Positions 18,141 to 27,037 of a stretch of 64,000 nt of DNA are shown one piece after another. The DNA comes from Microbacterium fluvii. Its GTDB lineage: Bacteria > Actinomycetota > Actinomycetes > Actinomycetales > Microbacteriaceae. Both the position numbers and the translations under genes were made by a program. Positions within the stretch are counted from its first letter, which is position 1; each line of letters begins with the position of its first letter. The notes beneath the pieces were generated by a model. The model searched no databases. It worked only from the letters and a program-made list of their open reading frames with translations, and was not told the DNA's origin. Location: the NCBI RefSeq assembly GCF_025515205.1, contig NZ_JAOPFX010000001.1, forward strand, positions 682,001-746,000. Direction: 5' to 3'.

Positions 18141-18208
18141 GCGAGGAGATTCGGGCAGGCGAGGGCGAGAACCGCCATTTCGGTCCTCGCTTTGCGAGAT
18201 CTCCTCGC
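18141..18208. repeat. Nested inverted repeat between proS and the convergent gene
   Basis: GCGAGGAGAT (18141-18150) pairs with ATCTCCTCGC (18199-18208). Inside it GCGAG-ACCG (18165-18174) pairs with CGGT-CTCGC (18181-18190) around CCATTT. There is no T-run, so it is either an atypical bidirectional terminator or a repetitive palindrome. Confidence 0.5.
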
Positions 18209-18234
18209 TTCGGGCGAGGACGGATGCTGCATGC

Positions 18235-18774
18235 TCAGGCCGGCTCGACCGGGCAGCTGATGCGCCCGTGGCGCATCGTGTCGTCGGGGGTGTCCTTGGT
18301 GACGAGCGCCTTCAGCATCCCCGCCGCCATCGCGACCTTGCCGTGCGCCGGCTCCCAGAACTCGGTCTCGACGGGGGTGACCCGCAGCAGCGCGATGTCG
18401 GGGGTCTCCAGGCCCTGCTCGAACCAGATGTCGAGCGACGGCGAGTAGAGCTCCGTCATCTTCTCGCGGTCGTGCACGAGGCGGGCGAGGCCTGCGACCG
18501 AGACGAACCGCATGCCCTTCGCGTCGAGGTACGACAGCCCGACGTGCCGGTCCTCGGCCACCTCGTCTGCCTTGCGCCCCTCGTCGGAGGTGAAGAACCA
18601 GATGTCGCCCTGCTCGTCCATCTGACGTGTGCTCATCGGCCTGCTCACGAGGTTGCCTGCCTCATCGTGGGTGGTCAGCATCGTGAAGTCGATGTCTTCG
18701 ACCAGCTCTTTGACGCGGGCGACCGCCTCGGCGCCGGTGACCTCGACTGCTGTGCTCTGCTCGTTCTCGCTCAT
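18235..18774 (-). CDS. Pyridoxamine 5'-phosphate oxidase-like flavin-binding protein
   Basis: This 179-residue split-barrel protein resembles general stress protein 26 and related FMN-binding proteins: DIDFTMLTTHDEAGNLVSRPMSTRQMDEQGDIWFFT in the N-terminal half and EFWEPAHGKVAMAAGMLKALVT at the end. It is probably a cytoplasmic flavin or heme oxidoreductase; the substrate is unknown and it need not make pyridoxal phosphate. It is transcribed towards proS and separated from it by the nested inverted repeat. Confidence 0.85.
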   Translation of the reverse strand: MSENEQSTAVEVTGAEAVARVKELVEDIDFTMLTTHDEAGNLVSRPMSTRQMDEQGDIWFFTSDEGRKADEVAEDRHVGLSYLDAKGMRFVSVAGLARLVHDREKMTELYSPSLDIWFEQGLETPDIALLRVTPVETEFWEPAHGKVAMAAGMLKALVTKDTPDDTMRHGRISCPVEPA

Positions 18775-18847
18775 GCCCCGACGCTCGCAGGCGCAGAGCG
18801 GATGCTGCAGGGGATTGACACTTCGGTCGTCGCGGCGTAGCGACCCG

Positions 18848-19645
18848 TCACAGTTCCAGATCGGCACGGATCCGATCGCGGATCCTGGCGTACTCGGGGA
18901 TCGTCCAGAAGAAGTCGATCTTCTCGTTCCAGAGATCCTCGGGCTCGGCCTCGGGGCGTTCCTCAAGCACGAAAGCCGTGAAGGACTCTGCGAAATCCTC
19001 CGAGACGTTCACAGCCGCGTAGTCGGTGACGAAATCGTCCTCGTGGGCTTCATAGAACTCCCATGCGGCATCGAGGTCGTCGTCATCGGGCAGCGGCGCT
19101 GCGCTGCCATACCCGTCCCAGAACTCGTGCTGAAAGGCGAGGATGTGCGACCGGGGGCTCATGCAGCCGCCGTTCACCCAGATCGTCGCGCACATCGCGT
19201 CTCTGGTGACCTGATCCGGCCCGAGGCTGAGCATGTGAGCGAACTCGTGGATCAGCGTCGCCGCCAGTTCGTCGTCCGCCGTGGCGTAGGCAAGGTTCGC
19301 AGCGAGCACCCACCGCTGCTGTTTGGTCTCATGCCGCATGACGTATGCGGAGTAGTCGGATGCGGGGTCGTCGCCGACCTCGAACGCCACGACCTCCTCC
19401 GCGACGAACTCCGGCGAAGCGATCAGCACGAACAGATCCCAGACGGCAGCAGCGTCCGCCGTCGGGGTCGGCTGAAGTTCGGCACTGTCGCCGACGGTGA
19501 AACGGCGATCGACGTCGAAGGACTCTTCCTCCTCCTCCGTCGGTGTCGGGTCGGGCGCGAGGGGAAGGGGCGCACAGCCGGCCAGCAGGATCGCCACGAG
19601 GAGGGCCGAGATGCCGGTGCGAGCGACGGATCCGGGTTTCGGCAT
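18848..19645 (-). CDS. Lipoprotein with HExxH zinc metalloprotease motif
   Basis: The 265-residue protein has a lipoprotein signal (LLVAILLAGCAPL, Cys near residue 24), an acidic Pro/Thr/Glu linker, and a domain with HEFAHMLSLG (HExxH) near residue 133, followed about 70 residues later by NVSEDFAESFTAFV, whose Glu could be the third zinc ligand as in gluzincins. The signal and motif are plain; a secreted, membrane-tethered protease is inferred and no named family was recognised. TAGAAT (19653-19658, minus) ends seven bases before the ATG. A PHO-box-like repeat lies just beyond. Confidence 0.75.
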   Translation of the reverse strand: MPKPGSVARTGISALLVAILLAGCAPLPLAPDPTPTEEEEESFDVDRRFTVGDSAELQPTPTADAAAVWDLFVLIASPEFVAEEVVAFEVGDDPASDYSAYVMRHETKQQRWVLAANLAYATADDELAATLIHEFAHMLSLGPDQVTRDAMCATIWVNGGCMSPRSHILAFQHEFWDGYGSAAPLPDDDDLDAAWEFYEAHEDDFVTDYAAVNVSEDFAESFTAFVLEERPEAEPEDLWNEKIDFFWTIPEYARIRDRIRADLEL

Positions 19646-19670
19646 GGCGACGATTCTAAGGGCGTACCGG

Positions 19671-19703
19671 GTTCACGCCGGGTTCAGCATCCGTTCCCGC
19701 TGC
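19671..19703. promoter_or_regulatory. PHO-box-like direct repeat (three 11-bp units)
   Basis: GTTCACGCCGG, GTTCAGCATCC and GTTCCCGCTGC follow one another without a gap at 19671, 19682 and 19693. The 11-bp period and GTTCA cores match the PhoP direct-repeat units of streptomycetes. The box covers about -28 to -60 from the predicted start of the LOG gene and a similar distance from the divergent lipoprotein gene. Confidence 0.45.
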
Positions 19704-19730
19704 CGCACCCTCGCGTGCAAGGCTGAAGTC

Positions 19731-20807
<1,077 letters not shown>

Positions 20808-21614
20808 TCAGGCGTCGAGGTTCGCGTAGCGCGAGCGGAACAGGCAGAAGACGCCGTAGGCGCCGAGCCCGATTCCGACGGATGCTGCCAGCACCGGGCC
20901 GTAGGGAAGGCCGATGAGCGCCTGCACGGCCCCGTCGAGGCCGCCCGCGGTGTCGGCGTCGACCTTCACTGCGGCCACGAGCAGCAGCACGCCGACGATC
21001 GCCAGGGCGATGCCCTTCGCGATGAACCCGACGACACCGAGGGCCGTCAGCGCCGTACCCGCCGCGCCGGAGGGCATCGTGAGCTTCTTGCGGAAGCTGC
21101 GCATGACGCCCATGACGACGAACGCGATGCCCGCGATCAGGATGCCCAGTCCCACGGCGCCGAGCACGAAGACGCCGCCGGGGATCTGCAGCACGCCCCT
21201 GCTCGCGTCTTCGGCCGACTGCTCGCTGTCGGGCTTCGCTCCCAGCGCCACTGCGACGGCGACCGACCCGAGGGCGAAGAAGACCGCCGCCTGACCCCAC
21301 TCCGAGATCCGCGTGCCCCAGGTGCGCTTCGCGTCACCGCGCGCCAGCACGCCGCCCACGACGTGCCATAGCCCCAGGGCGAACAGCGCGATCGCGAGCA
21401 CCCACAGCACGACGAACCCCAGGGGCGCCGCGCCGATCGCCTTGAACGCCCCCGACTGGTCGCTCTCGCCGTCGCCGCCGAAGGCCACCGCCAGCACGAT
21501 CGCCGCGATCAGCAGATGCACGACGCCGTTGGCGGCGTAGCCCGCGCGGGCGAGGGCCCGCAGGGGAGTGCTCCTGGCCGCCTCGCGGGCGACCTCCTTC
21601 ACCGGCGCGGTCAT
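20808..21614 (-). CDS. DUF1206 membrane protein
   Basis: The 268-residue protein has six hydrophobic helices in three similar two-helix modules, typical of DUF1206 (ARAGYAANGVVHLLIAAIVLAV, ISEWGQAAVFFALGSVAVAV, GVVGFIAKGIALAIVGVLL). The function of the family is not known. Its ATG overlaps the stop of the acetate transporter gene by four bases, so it is translated as the second gene of that operon. Confidence 0.85.
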   Translation of the reverse strand: MTAPVKEVAREAARSTPLRALARAGYAANGVVHLLIAAIVLAVAFGGDGESDQSGAFKAIGAAPLGFVVLWVLAIALFALGLWHVVGGVLARGDAKRTWGTRISEWGQAAVFFALGSVAVAVALGAKPDSEQSAEDASRGVLQIPGGVFVLGAVGLGILIAGIAFVVMGVMRSFRKKLTMPSGAAGTALTALGVVGFIAKGIALAIVGVLLLVAAVKVDADTAGGLDGAVQALIGLPYGPVLAASVGIGLGAYGVFCLFRSRYANLDA

Positions 21615-22258
21615 GACTCGGGGTTCGCGTCGCCCGAGAACCACGGTGGCCCCACCGGAACGACGTGCCTGCCCATCGTGCGCCAGTAGAACTTCTCCAG
21701 CAGCATGTAGGCGGCAAGGCCCGAGGCGACCAGCAGAGACACGGCGCCGGCCGCCCCCACGGCCGCGATACCCGAGAAGGCCCCCGCCGACTGCAGCCCG
21801 AGCCCGATCGAGACCGCGGCGAGGGTCACCGGCAGCACGCTGTTGTGCATGGCACCCGCGGGCACGAAGGCGAGGGCGAGGACAGCGAAGATGAGCGCGA
21901 ACAGGCCGAGCGCCTGCGAGGTCACCTCGAAGATCCCCACCTCCTCTCCGAGCAGGAACCCCGGCACGACGATCCAGTACCACCCGAACGCGTTGTAGAC
22001 GACGAAGTGGAAGTTGTCGCCGGCGAAGTACGACAGCATCCCGGCCGTCACCTGCACGATGCCGCCGAACACGGCGCCGACCCAGAACACCGGTGCTTCG
22101 GTCTGCAGCCCCAGATGCTCCAGCTGCGCCGTCAGGGTCGCGATGACGAACCCGAGCAGGCCGATCAGCCCGGGGTCGGCGACGCGCAGCCCTCCGCGCT
22201 CGCCGGGTGGCACCTTGATCACGTCGGTGATGGCGATGTTGGTGGTGGGCTCGGTCAT
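21611..22258 (-). CDS. satP: Acetate uptake transporter (GPR1/FUN34/SatP family)
   Basis: The 215-residue protein has six predicted membrane helices and a variant of the family signature at DPGLIGLLGFVIATLTAQLEHLG, where NPAPLGL is usual. Further family segments are FGGIVQVTAGMLSYFAGDNF and NAFGWYWIVVPGFLL. SatP proteins move acetate and succinate with protons. CATACT (22265-22270, minus) ends six bases before the ATG. It is the first gene of a pair with the DUF1206 protein. Confidence 0.88.
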   Translation of the reverse strand: MTEPTTNIAITDVIKVPPGERGGLRVADPGLIGLLGFVIATLTAQLEHLGLQTEAPVFWVGAVFGGIVQVTAGMLSYFAGDNFHFVVYNAFGWYWIVVPGFLLGEEVGIFEVTSQALGLFALIFAVLALAFVPAGAMHNSVLPVTLAAVSIGLGLQSAGAFSGIAAVGAAGAVSLLVASGLAAYMLLEKFYWRTMGRHVVPVGPPWFSGDANPES

Positions 22259-22321
22259 GTGCCCAGTATGTCGATCGGCGTCGGTGCGTGGCCAGGGCTT
22301 GCGCTGCGCGCGGGGGCCGCT

Positions 22322-22337
22322 CTCAGCGCGCGCTGAG
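22322..22337. repeat. 16-bp perfect palindrome upstream of nusA
   Basis: CTCAGCGCGCGCTGAG is self-complementary and lies just upstream of a TAACGT -10 candidate (22349-22354) for the nusA operon. It covers the expected -35 region, so it may be an operator; no T-run follows it. Confidence 0.35.
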
Positions 22338-22404
22338 GCGGCATCCGGTAACGTTGTCCAGATGCCGGGGCACCCTCCGGCGAGAGCTGAATAGGGAGGT
22401 CGTC

Positions 22405-23394
22405 ATGGACATCGATCTGGCGCTGCTTCGGACCATCGAGCGCGAGAAGGAGATTCCCTTCGACGAACTCGTCCACATCATCGAGCAGGCGATCCTCACC
22501 GCCTACGCGAAGCACACCTCGCCCACCGGCGAGCTTCCCGCCGGCACCCGCACCGAGATGGACCGCAAGACCGGTCACGTCAGCATCTACGTGCCTCTGC
22601 TCGACGACGAGGGCCTCGTCATCGGCGAGGAGGAGACCACCCCCGACGACTTCGGCCGCATCGGCGCGTTCGCCGCCAAGCAGGTCATCGGCCAGCGCCT
22701 GCGCGACATCGCCGACGACGCCGTGCTCGGCGAGTTCCGCGGCAAAGAGGGCGACATCGTCGCCGGCGTCGTGCAGCAGGGCCCGAACCCGCGCATGGTG
22801 CACGTCGACCTCGGCTCGGTCGAGGCGATCCTGCCGCCGGAGGAGCAGGTGGCCGGCGAGGACTACGCGCACGGCTCGCGCCTGCGCGTCTATGTGACGA
22901 GCGTCTCCAAGGGCACCAAGGGGCCCCAGATCACGGTGTCGCGCACCCACCCGGGGCTGGTCCGCAAGCTCTTCGCCCTCGAGGTGCCCGAGATCGCGGC
23001 GGGCCTCGTCGAGATCGTCTCGCTCGCGCGTGAGGCCGGCCATCGCACCAAGATCGCGGTGAAGGCCAACGACCCCTCGATCAACGCCAAGGGCGCGTGC
23101 ATCGGCGAGCTCGGTCGGCGCGTGCGCGCCGTGACCGAGGAGCTCGGCGGCGAGAAGATCGACATCGTCGACTACAACCCCGAACTGGCGGCTTTCGTGG
23201 CCAACGCGCTGTCGCCGGCGAAGGTCACCTCGAGCTTCGTGCTCGATGCCTCGGCCAAGGCCGTGCGCGCCCTCGTGCCCGACTACCAGCTGTCGCTGGC
23301 GATCGGCAAGGAAGGGCAGAACGCTCGCCTGGCCGCGAAGCTCACGGGGGCCAAGATCGACATCCAGCCCGACAGCATCTTGGAGGACGCCTGA
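22405..23394 (+). CDS. nusA: Transcription termination/antitermination factor NusA
   Basis: The 329-residue protein begins MDIDLALLRTIEREKEIPFDELVHIIEQAILTAY and contains the RNA polymerase-binding NTD, an S1 domain (about residues 110-180: EFRGKEGDIVAGVVQQGPNPRMVHVDLG) and two KH domains (NAKGACIGELGRRVRAVTEELGGEKIDIVDY; AIGKEGQNARLAAKLTGAKIDI). The C-terminal acidic repeats of E. coli NusA are absent, as in other actinobacteria. AGGGAGGT precedes the ATG. rimP, usually just upstream, is missing here; a TAACGT promoter and a palindrome occupy that space. Confidence 0.97.
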   Translation: MDIDLALLRTIEREKEIPFDELVHIIEQAILTAYAKHTSPTGELPAGTRTEMDRKTGHVSIYVPLLDDEGLVIGEEETTPDDFGRIGAFAAKQVIGQRLRDIADDAVLGEFRGKEGDIVAGVVQQGPNPRMVHVDLGSVEAILPPEEQVAGEDYAHGSRLRVYVTSVSKGTKGPQITVSRTHPGLVRKLFALEVPEIAAGLVEIVSLAREAGHRTKIAVKANDPSINAKGACIGELGRRVRAVTEELGGEKIDIVDYNPELAAFVANALSPAKVTSSFVLDASAKAVRALVPDYQLSLAIGKEGQNARLAAKLTGAKIDIQPDSILEDA

Positions 23395-23409
23395 GCGGCG
23401 GGGTGTACG

Positions 23410-23661
23410 ATGGAACCCGTACGAACGTGCGTCGGTTGTCGCACGCGTGCCCCCCGATCGGCGCTTCTTCGCGTCGTGGCCCCTCACAGCGAACTCGTCC
23501 CCGACGTGCGCGGTGCGATGCCGGGGAGGGGTGCGTGGGTGCATCCGACGAACGAGTGCGTGGATGCCGCCATCCGGCGTCGCGCCTTCGTACGAGCATT
23601 GCGTGTGTCAGGCCCGCTTGACACGCAGACCCTTCAGAACCACCTCCAGCGAAACGGCTGA
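23410..23661 (+). CDS. ylxR: YlxR (DUF448) RNA-binding protein
   Basis: The 83-residue basic protein begins MEPVRTCVGCRTRAPRSALLRVV, with the YlxR signature RTCVGCR, and has GAMPGRGAWVHPTNECVDAA in the middle. It sits 15 bp after nusA and before infB, the standard position. YlxR proteins bind nucleic acid and have been linked to ribosome or RNase P function, but their role is not settled. Confidence 0.93.
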   Translation: MEPVRTCVGCRTRAPRSALLRVVAPHSELVPDVRGAMPGRGAWVHPTNECVDAAIRRRAFVRALRVSGPLDTQTLQNHLQRNG

Positions 23662-23721
23662 ACGGCTATGGACACAAAGTGAACGGCTCGAAATGAGTCC
23701 CGTCCGCAACTAACGGTCTGC

Positions 23722-23747
23722 CCTGTCCTGGGTAGGCCCCAGACAGG
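23722..23747 (+). promoter_or_regulatory. Hairpin overlapping the infB ribosome site
   Basis: CCTGT pairs with ACAGG and CTGGG with CCCAG around a TAGGC loop, with one bulged C. The 3' arm includes the start of the ACAGGAGA ribosome site of infB. Folding would hide that site. Three AACGGCT copies lie between ylxR and this hairpin. Confidence 0.5.
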
Positions 23748-23753
23748 AGAATT

Positions 23754-26507
23754 GTGGCAAAACCACGCGTGCACGAGATCGCTTCCGAGCTCGGCGTCGA
23801 CAGCAAAGTCGCCCTCGCCAAGCTGAAGGAACTCGGCGAGTTCGTCAAGAGCCCCTCATCGACCATCGAACCCCCGGTGGCCCGCAAGCTGCGCGCTGCC
23901 CTCGAGGCAGACGGAGCGGCCGCGCCCGCTGAGGCGCCCGCCAAGGCCGCGCCTTCGGCGACCGCGCGCCCCGGTGCGGCGCGCCCGAGCGGCCCTCGGC
24001 CCGGTCCGGCCAAGCCTGCGGCCCCCGCCGCTCCGGCAGCGCCCGCCGCCGCGGCACCCGCGGCTCCCGCCGTCGCCGAGACCCCGGCACCCGCCGCCCC
24101 GGCTGCCGCGGAGCCGTCCGCGCCCGAGGCGGCCGCGCCGTCGGCTCCGACGCCCGGCGCTCCGCGCCCCGGCGGAGCTCCTCGACCGGGCAACAACCCG
24201 TTCGCGTCCGCGCAGGGCATGGGGCAGCGCCCCGCAGGCCCGCGGCCGGGCAACAACCCGTTCGCGTCCGCGCAGGGCATGGGGCAGCGCCCCACCCCCG
24301 GCAACATCCCGCGCCCGCAGGCTCCGCGCCCCGGTGCACCTCGTCCTGGTGCCCCGCGCCCCGGCGGCGCAGGTCGCCCGGGTGGCGCAGGTCGCCCCGG
24401 CGCCCCCTTCCAGCAGCGCTCCGGCGGCCCCGGCCGCCCCGGCGGCGCGGCCGGCGGCGGCTTCCAGCGGCCCGGTGGCACCGGCGGCCCCGGGGCGCCC
24501 GGTGGCTTCGCGGGTCGCCCCGGCGGCGGTGGCGGCCGTGGCCGTGGCCCCGGCGGCGGTACCGCGGGTGCCTTCGGCAAGGGCGGCGGCAAGTCGAAGC
24601 AGCGCAAGTCGCGCAGGGCGAAGCGGCAGGAATTCGAGATGCGGTCGGCGCCGGTCGTCGGCGGCGTCAACGTCTCCAAGGGCAACGGCGAGATCATCCG
24701 CCTGCGCCGCGGTGCGTCGATCGCCGACTTCGCCGACAAGCTCGAGGCGCTGCGCGGCTACACCGTGCAGCCCGGCACGCTGGTGACGATCCTGTTCAAC
24801 CTCGGCGAGATGGCCACGGCGACCGAATCGCTCGATGAGGCCACCTTCGAGGTGCTGGGTGCAGAGCTCGGCTACAAGATCCAGATGGTCTCGCCCGAGG
24901 ACGAGGACAAGGAGCTCCTGGAGGGCTTCGGTCTCGACCTCGAGGCCGAGCTCGAGGCCGAGAGCGAAGACGACCTCGAGATCCGTCCTCCGGTCGTGAC
25001 CGTCATGGGCCACGTCGACCACGGTAAGACGCGACTGCTCGACGCCATCCGCCAGACCAATGTCGTGGCGGGCGAGGCCGGCGGCATCACGCAGCACATC
25101 GGTGCGTACCAGGTGTGGACCGAGCACGACGGCATCGAGCGCGCCATCACCTTCATCGACACCCCCGGTCACGAGGCGTTCACCGCCATGCGTGCCCGTG
25201 GTGCGCAGGTCACCGACATCGCGATCCTGGTGGTCGCCGCCGACGACGGCATCATGCCGCAGACGGTGGAGGCCCTCAACCACGCGCAGGCCGCCGGCGT
25301 GCCGATCGTGGTCGCGGTCAACAAGGTCGACAAGCCCGAGGCGAACCCCGCCAAGGTGCGCCAGCAGCTGACCGAATACGGTCTGGTCGCCGAGGAGTAC
25401 GGCGGCGACGTCATGTTCGTCGACGTCTCGGCTCGCCAGAACACCGGCATCCAGGATCTCCTCGACGCCGTGCTGCTGACCGCGGACGCGGGCCTGGACC
25501 TCACGGCCAACCCGAACAAGGCGGCCCGCGGTGTCGCGATCGAAGCCAAGCTCGACAAGGGCCGCGGATCGGTCGCCACGGTGCTCATCCAGTCCGGAAC
25601 GCTGCGCGTCGGAGACGCGATCGTCGCAGGCACCGCCTACGGCCGTGTCCGCGCCATGATCGACGAGAACGGCGATGCGGTCGACGAGGCCGCTCCGTCG
25701 CGTCCCGTGCAGGTGCAGGGTCTCAACTCGGTCCCCCGTGCCGGCGACACCTTCATCGTCACCGATGAAGACCGCACGGCCCGTCAGATCGCCGAGAAGC
25801 GCGAGGCTGCCGAGCGCAACGCTCAGCTGGCGAAGGCCCGCAAGCGCATCTCGCTCGAGGACTTCACACGTGCTCTCGAAGAGGGCAAGGTCGAGTCGCT
25901 CAACCTCATCATCAAGGGCGACGTCTCGGGTGCCGTGGAGGCTCTCGAGGAGTCGCTGCTGAAGATCGAGGTCGACGACTCGGTGCAGCTGCGCATCATC
26001 CACCGCGGCGTCGGTGCGATCACGGAGTCCGACATCAACCTGGCCACGATCGACAACGCGATCGTCATCGGCTTCAACGTGCGCCCCGACACGAAGGCGC
26101 GCGAGCGCGCCGCCCGCGAGGGTGTCGACGTGCGGTTCTACTCGGTGATCTACAACGCGATCGACGACGTGGAGCAGTCGCTCACGGGCATGCTCAAGCC
26201 GGAATACGAAGAGGTCCAGTCGGGCGTCGCCGAGATCCGCGAGGTGTTCCGCTCCTCGAAGTTCGGCAACATCGCCGGTGTCATCGTCCGCTCGGGCACG
26301 ATCACGCGCAACGCGAAGGCGCGGGTCATCCGCGACGGCGTCGTGCTCGCCGACGGGCTGGCCATCGAGTCGCTGCGTCGCTTCAAGGACGACGTCACCG
26401 AGGTCCGCACCGACTTCGAGTGCGGTATCGGCCTGGGCAAGTACAACGACATCCAGGTCGGCGACGAGATCGAGACGACCGAGATGGTGGAGAAGCCGCG
26501 CGGCTGA
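23754..26507 (+). CDS. infB: Translation initiation factor IF-2
   Basis: The 917-residue GTPase begins [21 protein letters not shown] (IF2 N-terminal domain; GTG start after ACAGGAGA) and has a long Pro/Ala/Gly-rich linker (about residues 55-290), the G domain with [16 protein letters not shown] (G1), DTPGHEAF (G3) and NKVDKP (G4), then domains II to IV. It places initiator tRNA on the ribosome. The linker contains a 20-residue tandem duplication. The gene is part of nusA-ylxR-infB-rbfA. Confidence 0.97.
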   Translation: MAKPRVHEIASELGVDSKVALAKLKELGEFVKSPSSTIEPPVARKLRAALEADGAAAPAEAPAKAAPSATARPGAARPSGPRPGPAKPAAPAAPAAPAAAAPAAPAVAETPAPAAPAAAEPSAPEAAAPSAPTPGAPRPGGAPRPGNNPFASAQGMGQRPAGPRPGNNPFASAQGMGQRPTPGNIPRPQAPRPGAPRPGAPRPGGAGRPGGAGRPGAPFQQRSGGPGRPGGAAGGGFQRPGGTGGPGAPGGFAGRPGGGGGRGRGPGGGTAGAFGKGGGKSKQRKSRRAKRQEFEMRSAPVVGGVNVSKGNGEIIRLRRGASIADFADKLEALRGYTVQPGTLVTILFNLGEMATATESLDEATFEVLGAELGYKIQMVSPEDEDKELLEGFGLDLEAELEAESEDDLEIRPPVVTVMGHVDHGKTRLLDAIRQTNVVAGEAGGITQHIGAYQVWTEHDGIERAITFIDTPGHEAFTAMRARGAQVTDIAILVVAADDGIMPQTVEALNHAQAAGVPIVVAVNKVDKPEANPAKVRQQLTEYGLVAEEYGGDVMFVDVSARQNTGIQDLLDAVLLTADAGLDLTANPNKAARGVAIEAKLDKGRGSVATVLIQSGTLRVGDAIVAGTAYGRVRAMIDENGDAVDEAAPSRPVQVQGLNSVPRAGDTFIVTDEDRTARQIAEKREAAERNAQLAKARKRISLEDFTRALEEGKVESLNLIIKGDVSGAVEALEESLLKIEVDDSVQLRIIHRGVGAITESDINLATIDNAIVIGFNVRPDTKARERAAREGVDVRFYSVIYNAIDDVEQSLTGMLKPEYEEVQSGVAEIREVFRSSKFGNIAGVIVRSGTITRNAKARVIRDGVVLADGLAIESLRRFKDDVTEVRTDFECGIGLGKYNDIQVGDEIETTEMVEKPRG
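24186..24293 (+). repeat. 48-bp direct repeat inside infB, 60-bp period
   Basis: The 48 bases at 24186-24233 recur exactly at 24246-24293 and encode two copies of [16 protein letters not shown]. Identity at the DNA level suggests a recent in-frame duplication in the flexible linker. Confidence 0.9.
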
Positions 26508-26517
26508 CCCACCGTGC

Positions 26518-26558
26518 CGCTGGACCCGATCGCCTCTGCGAGGCGACCGGGTCCAGCG
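26518..26558 (+). terminator. Strong intercistronic hairpin between infB and rbfA
   Basis: CGCTGGACCCG (26518-26528) pairs with CGGGTCCAGCG (26548-26558) and TCGCC with GGCGA, leaving a 7-base loop. There is no T-run, so it may be a weak terminator, a processing site or an mRNA-stabilising stem rather than a full stop. Confidence 0.5.
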
Positions 26559-26595
26559 TCGGCCCCGCAGGTGTGGGGCTCAGAAGGAGAGTGAA

Positions 26596-27027
26596 ATGAG
26601 TTCGGAACGACAGGCCCGCCTGGCCGATCGCATCCGCGTCCTCATCGCGGAGCGCCTCGAGAAGGGGCTGCGCGACCCGCGCCTCGGGTTCGTGACGATC
26701 ACGGACGTGCGCGTGACGGGCGACCTGCAGCACGCGTCGGTGTTCTACACCGTGCTCGGCAGCGAAGAGGAGCGCGCAGGCACCGCCGAGGCGCTGAAGT
26801 CGGCGACCGGGATGCTGCGCAGCGAGGTCGGCCGCAAGCTCGGCGTGCGCCTCACCCCGACGCTCGAGTTCATCCTGGACGCGATCCCCGAGAACGCGGG
26901 CCACATCGAAGACCTGCTGCGCGAGGCGCGCGAGCGCGACGCCGCCGTGGCGGCCACCGCGACCGGCGCCAGCTACGCCGGCGACGAGGACCCCTACGTC
27001 AAGCCGCGCGAGGTCGACGCCGAGTAA
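26596..27027 (+). CDS. rbfA: 30S ribosome-binding factor A
   Basis: The 143-residue protein begins MSSERQARLADRIRVLIAERLEKGLRDPRLGFVTITDVRVTGDLQHASVFYTVLG, the typical RbfA KH-like fold, with LRSEVGRKLGVRLTPTLEFILD and an acidic tail. It helps mature 16S rRNA and small subunits in the cold. AGAAGGAGAG precedes the ATG. It lies 88 bp after infB, separated by a strong hairpin, and 10 bp before the convergent mutY gene. Confidence 0.96.
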   Translation: MSSERQARLADRIRVLIAERLEKGLRDPRLGFVTITDVRVTGDLQHASVFYTVLGSEEERAGTAEALKSATGMLRSEVGRKLGVRLTPTLEFILDAIPENAGHIEDLLREARERDAAVAATATGASYAGDEDPYVKPREVDAE

Positions 27028-27037
27028 GCCCCCGGGC

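Noticed and set aside
23856..26003. Large minus-strand frame opposite infB
   Set aside because: It is a mirror of the repetitive IF-2 linker and G domain without recognisable motifs.
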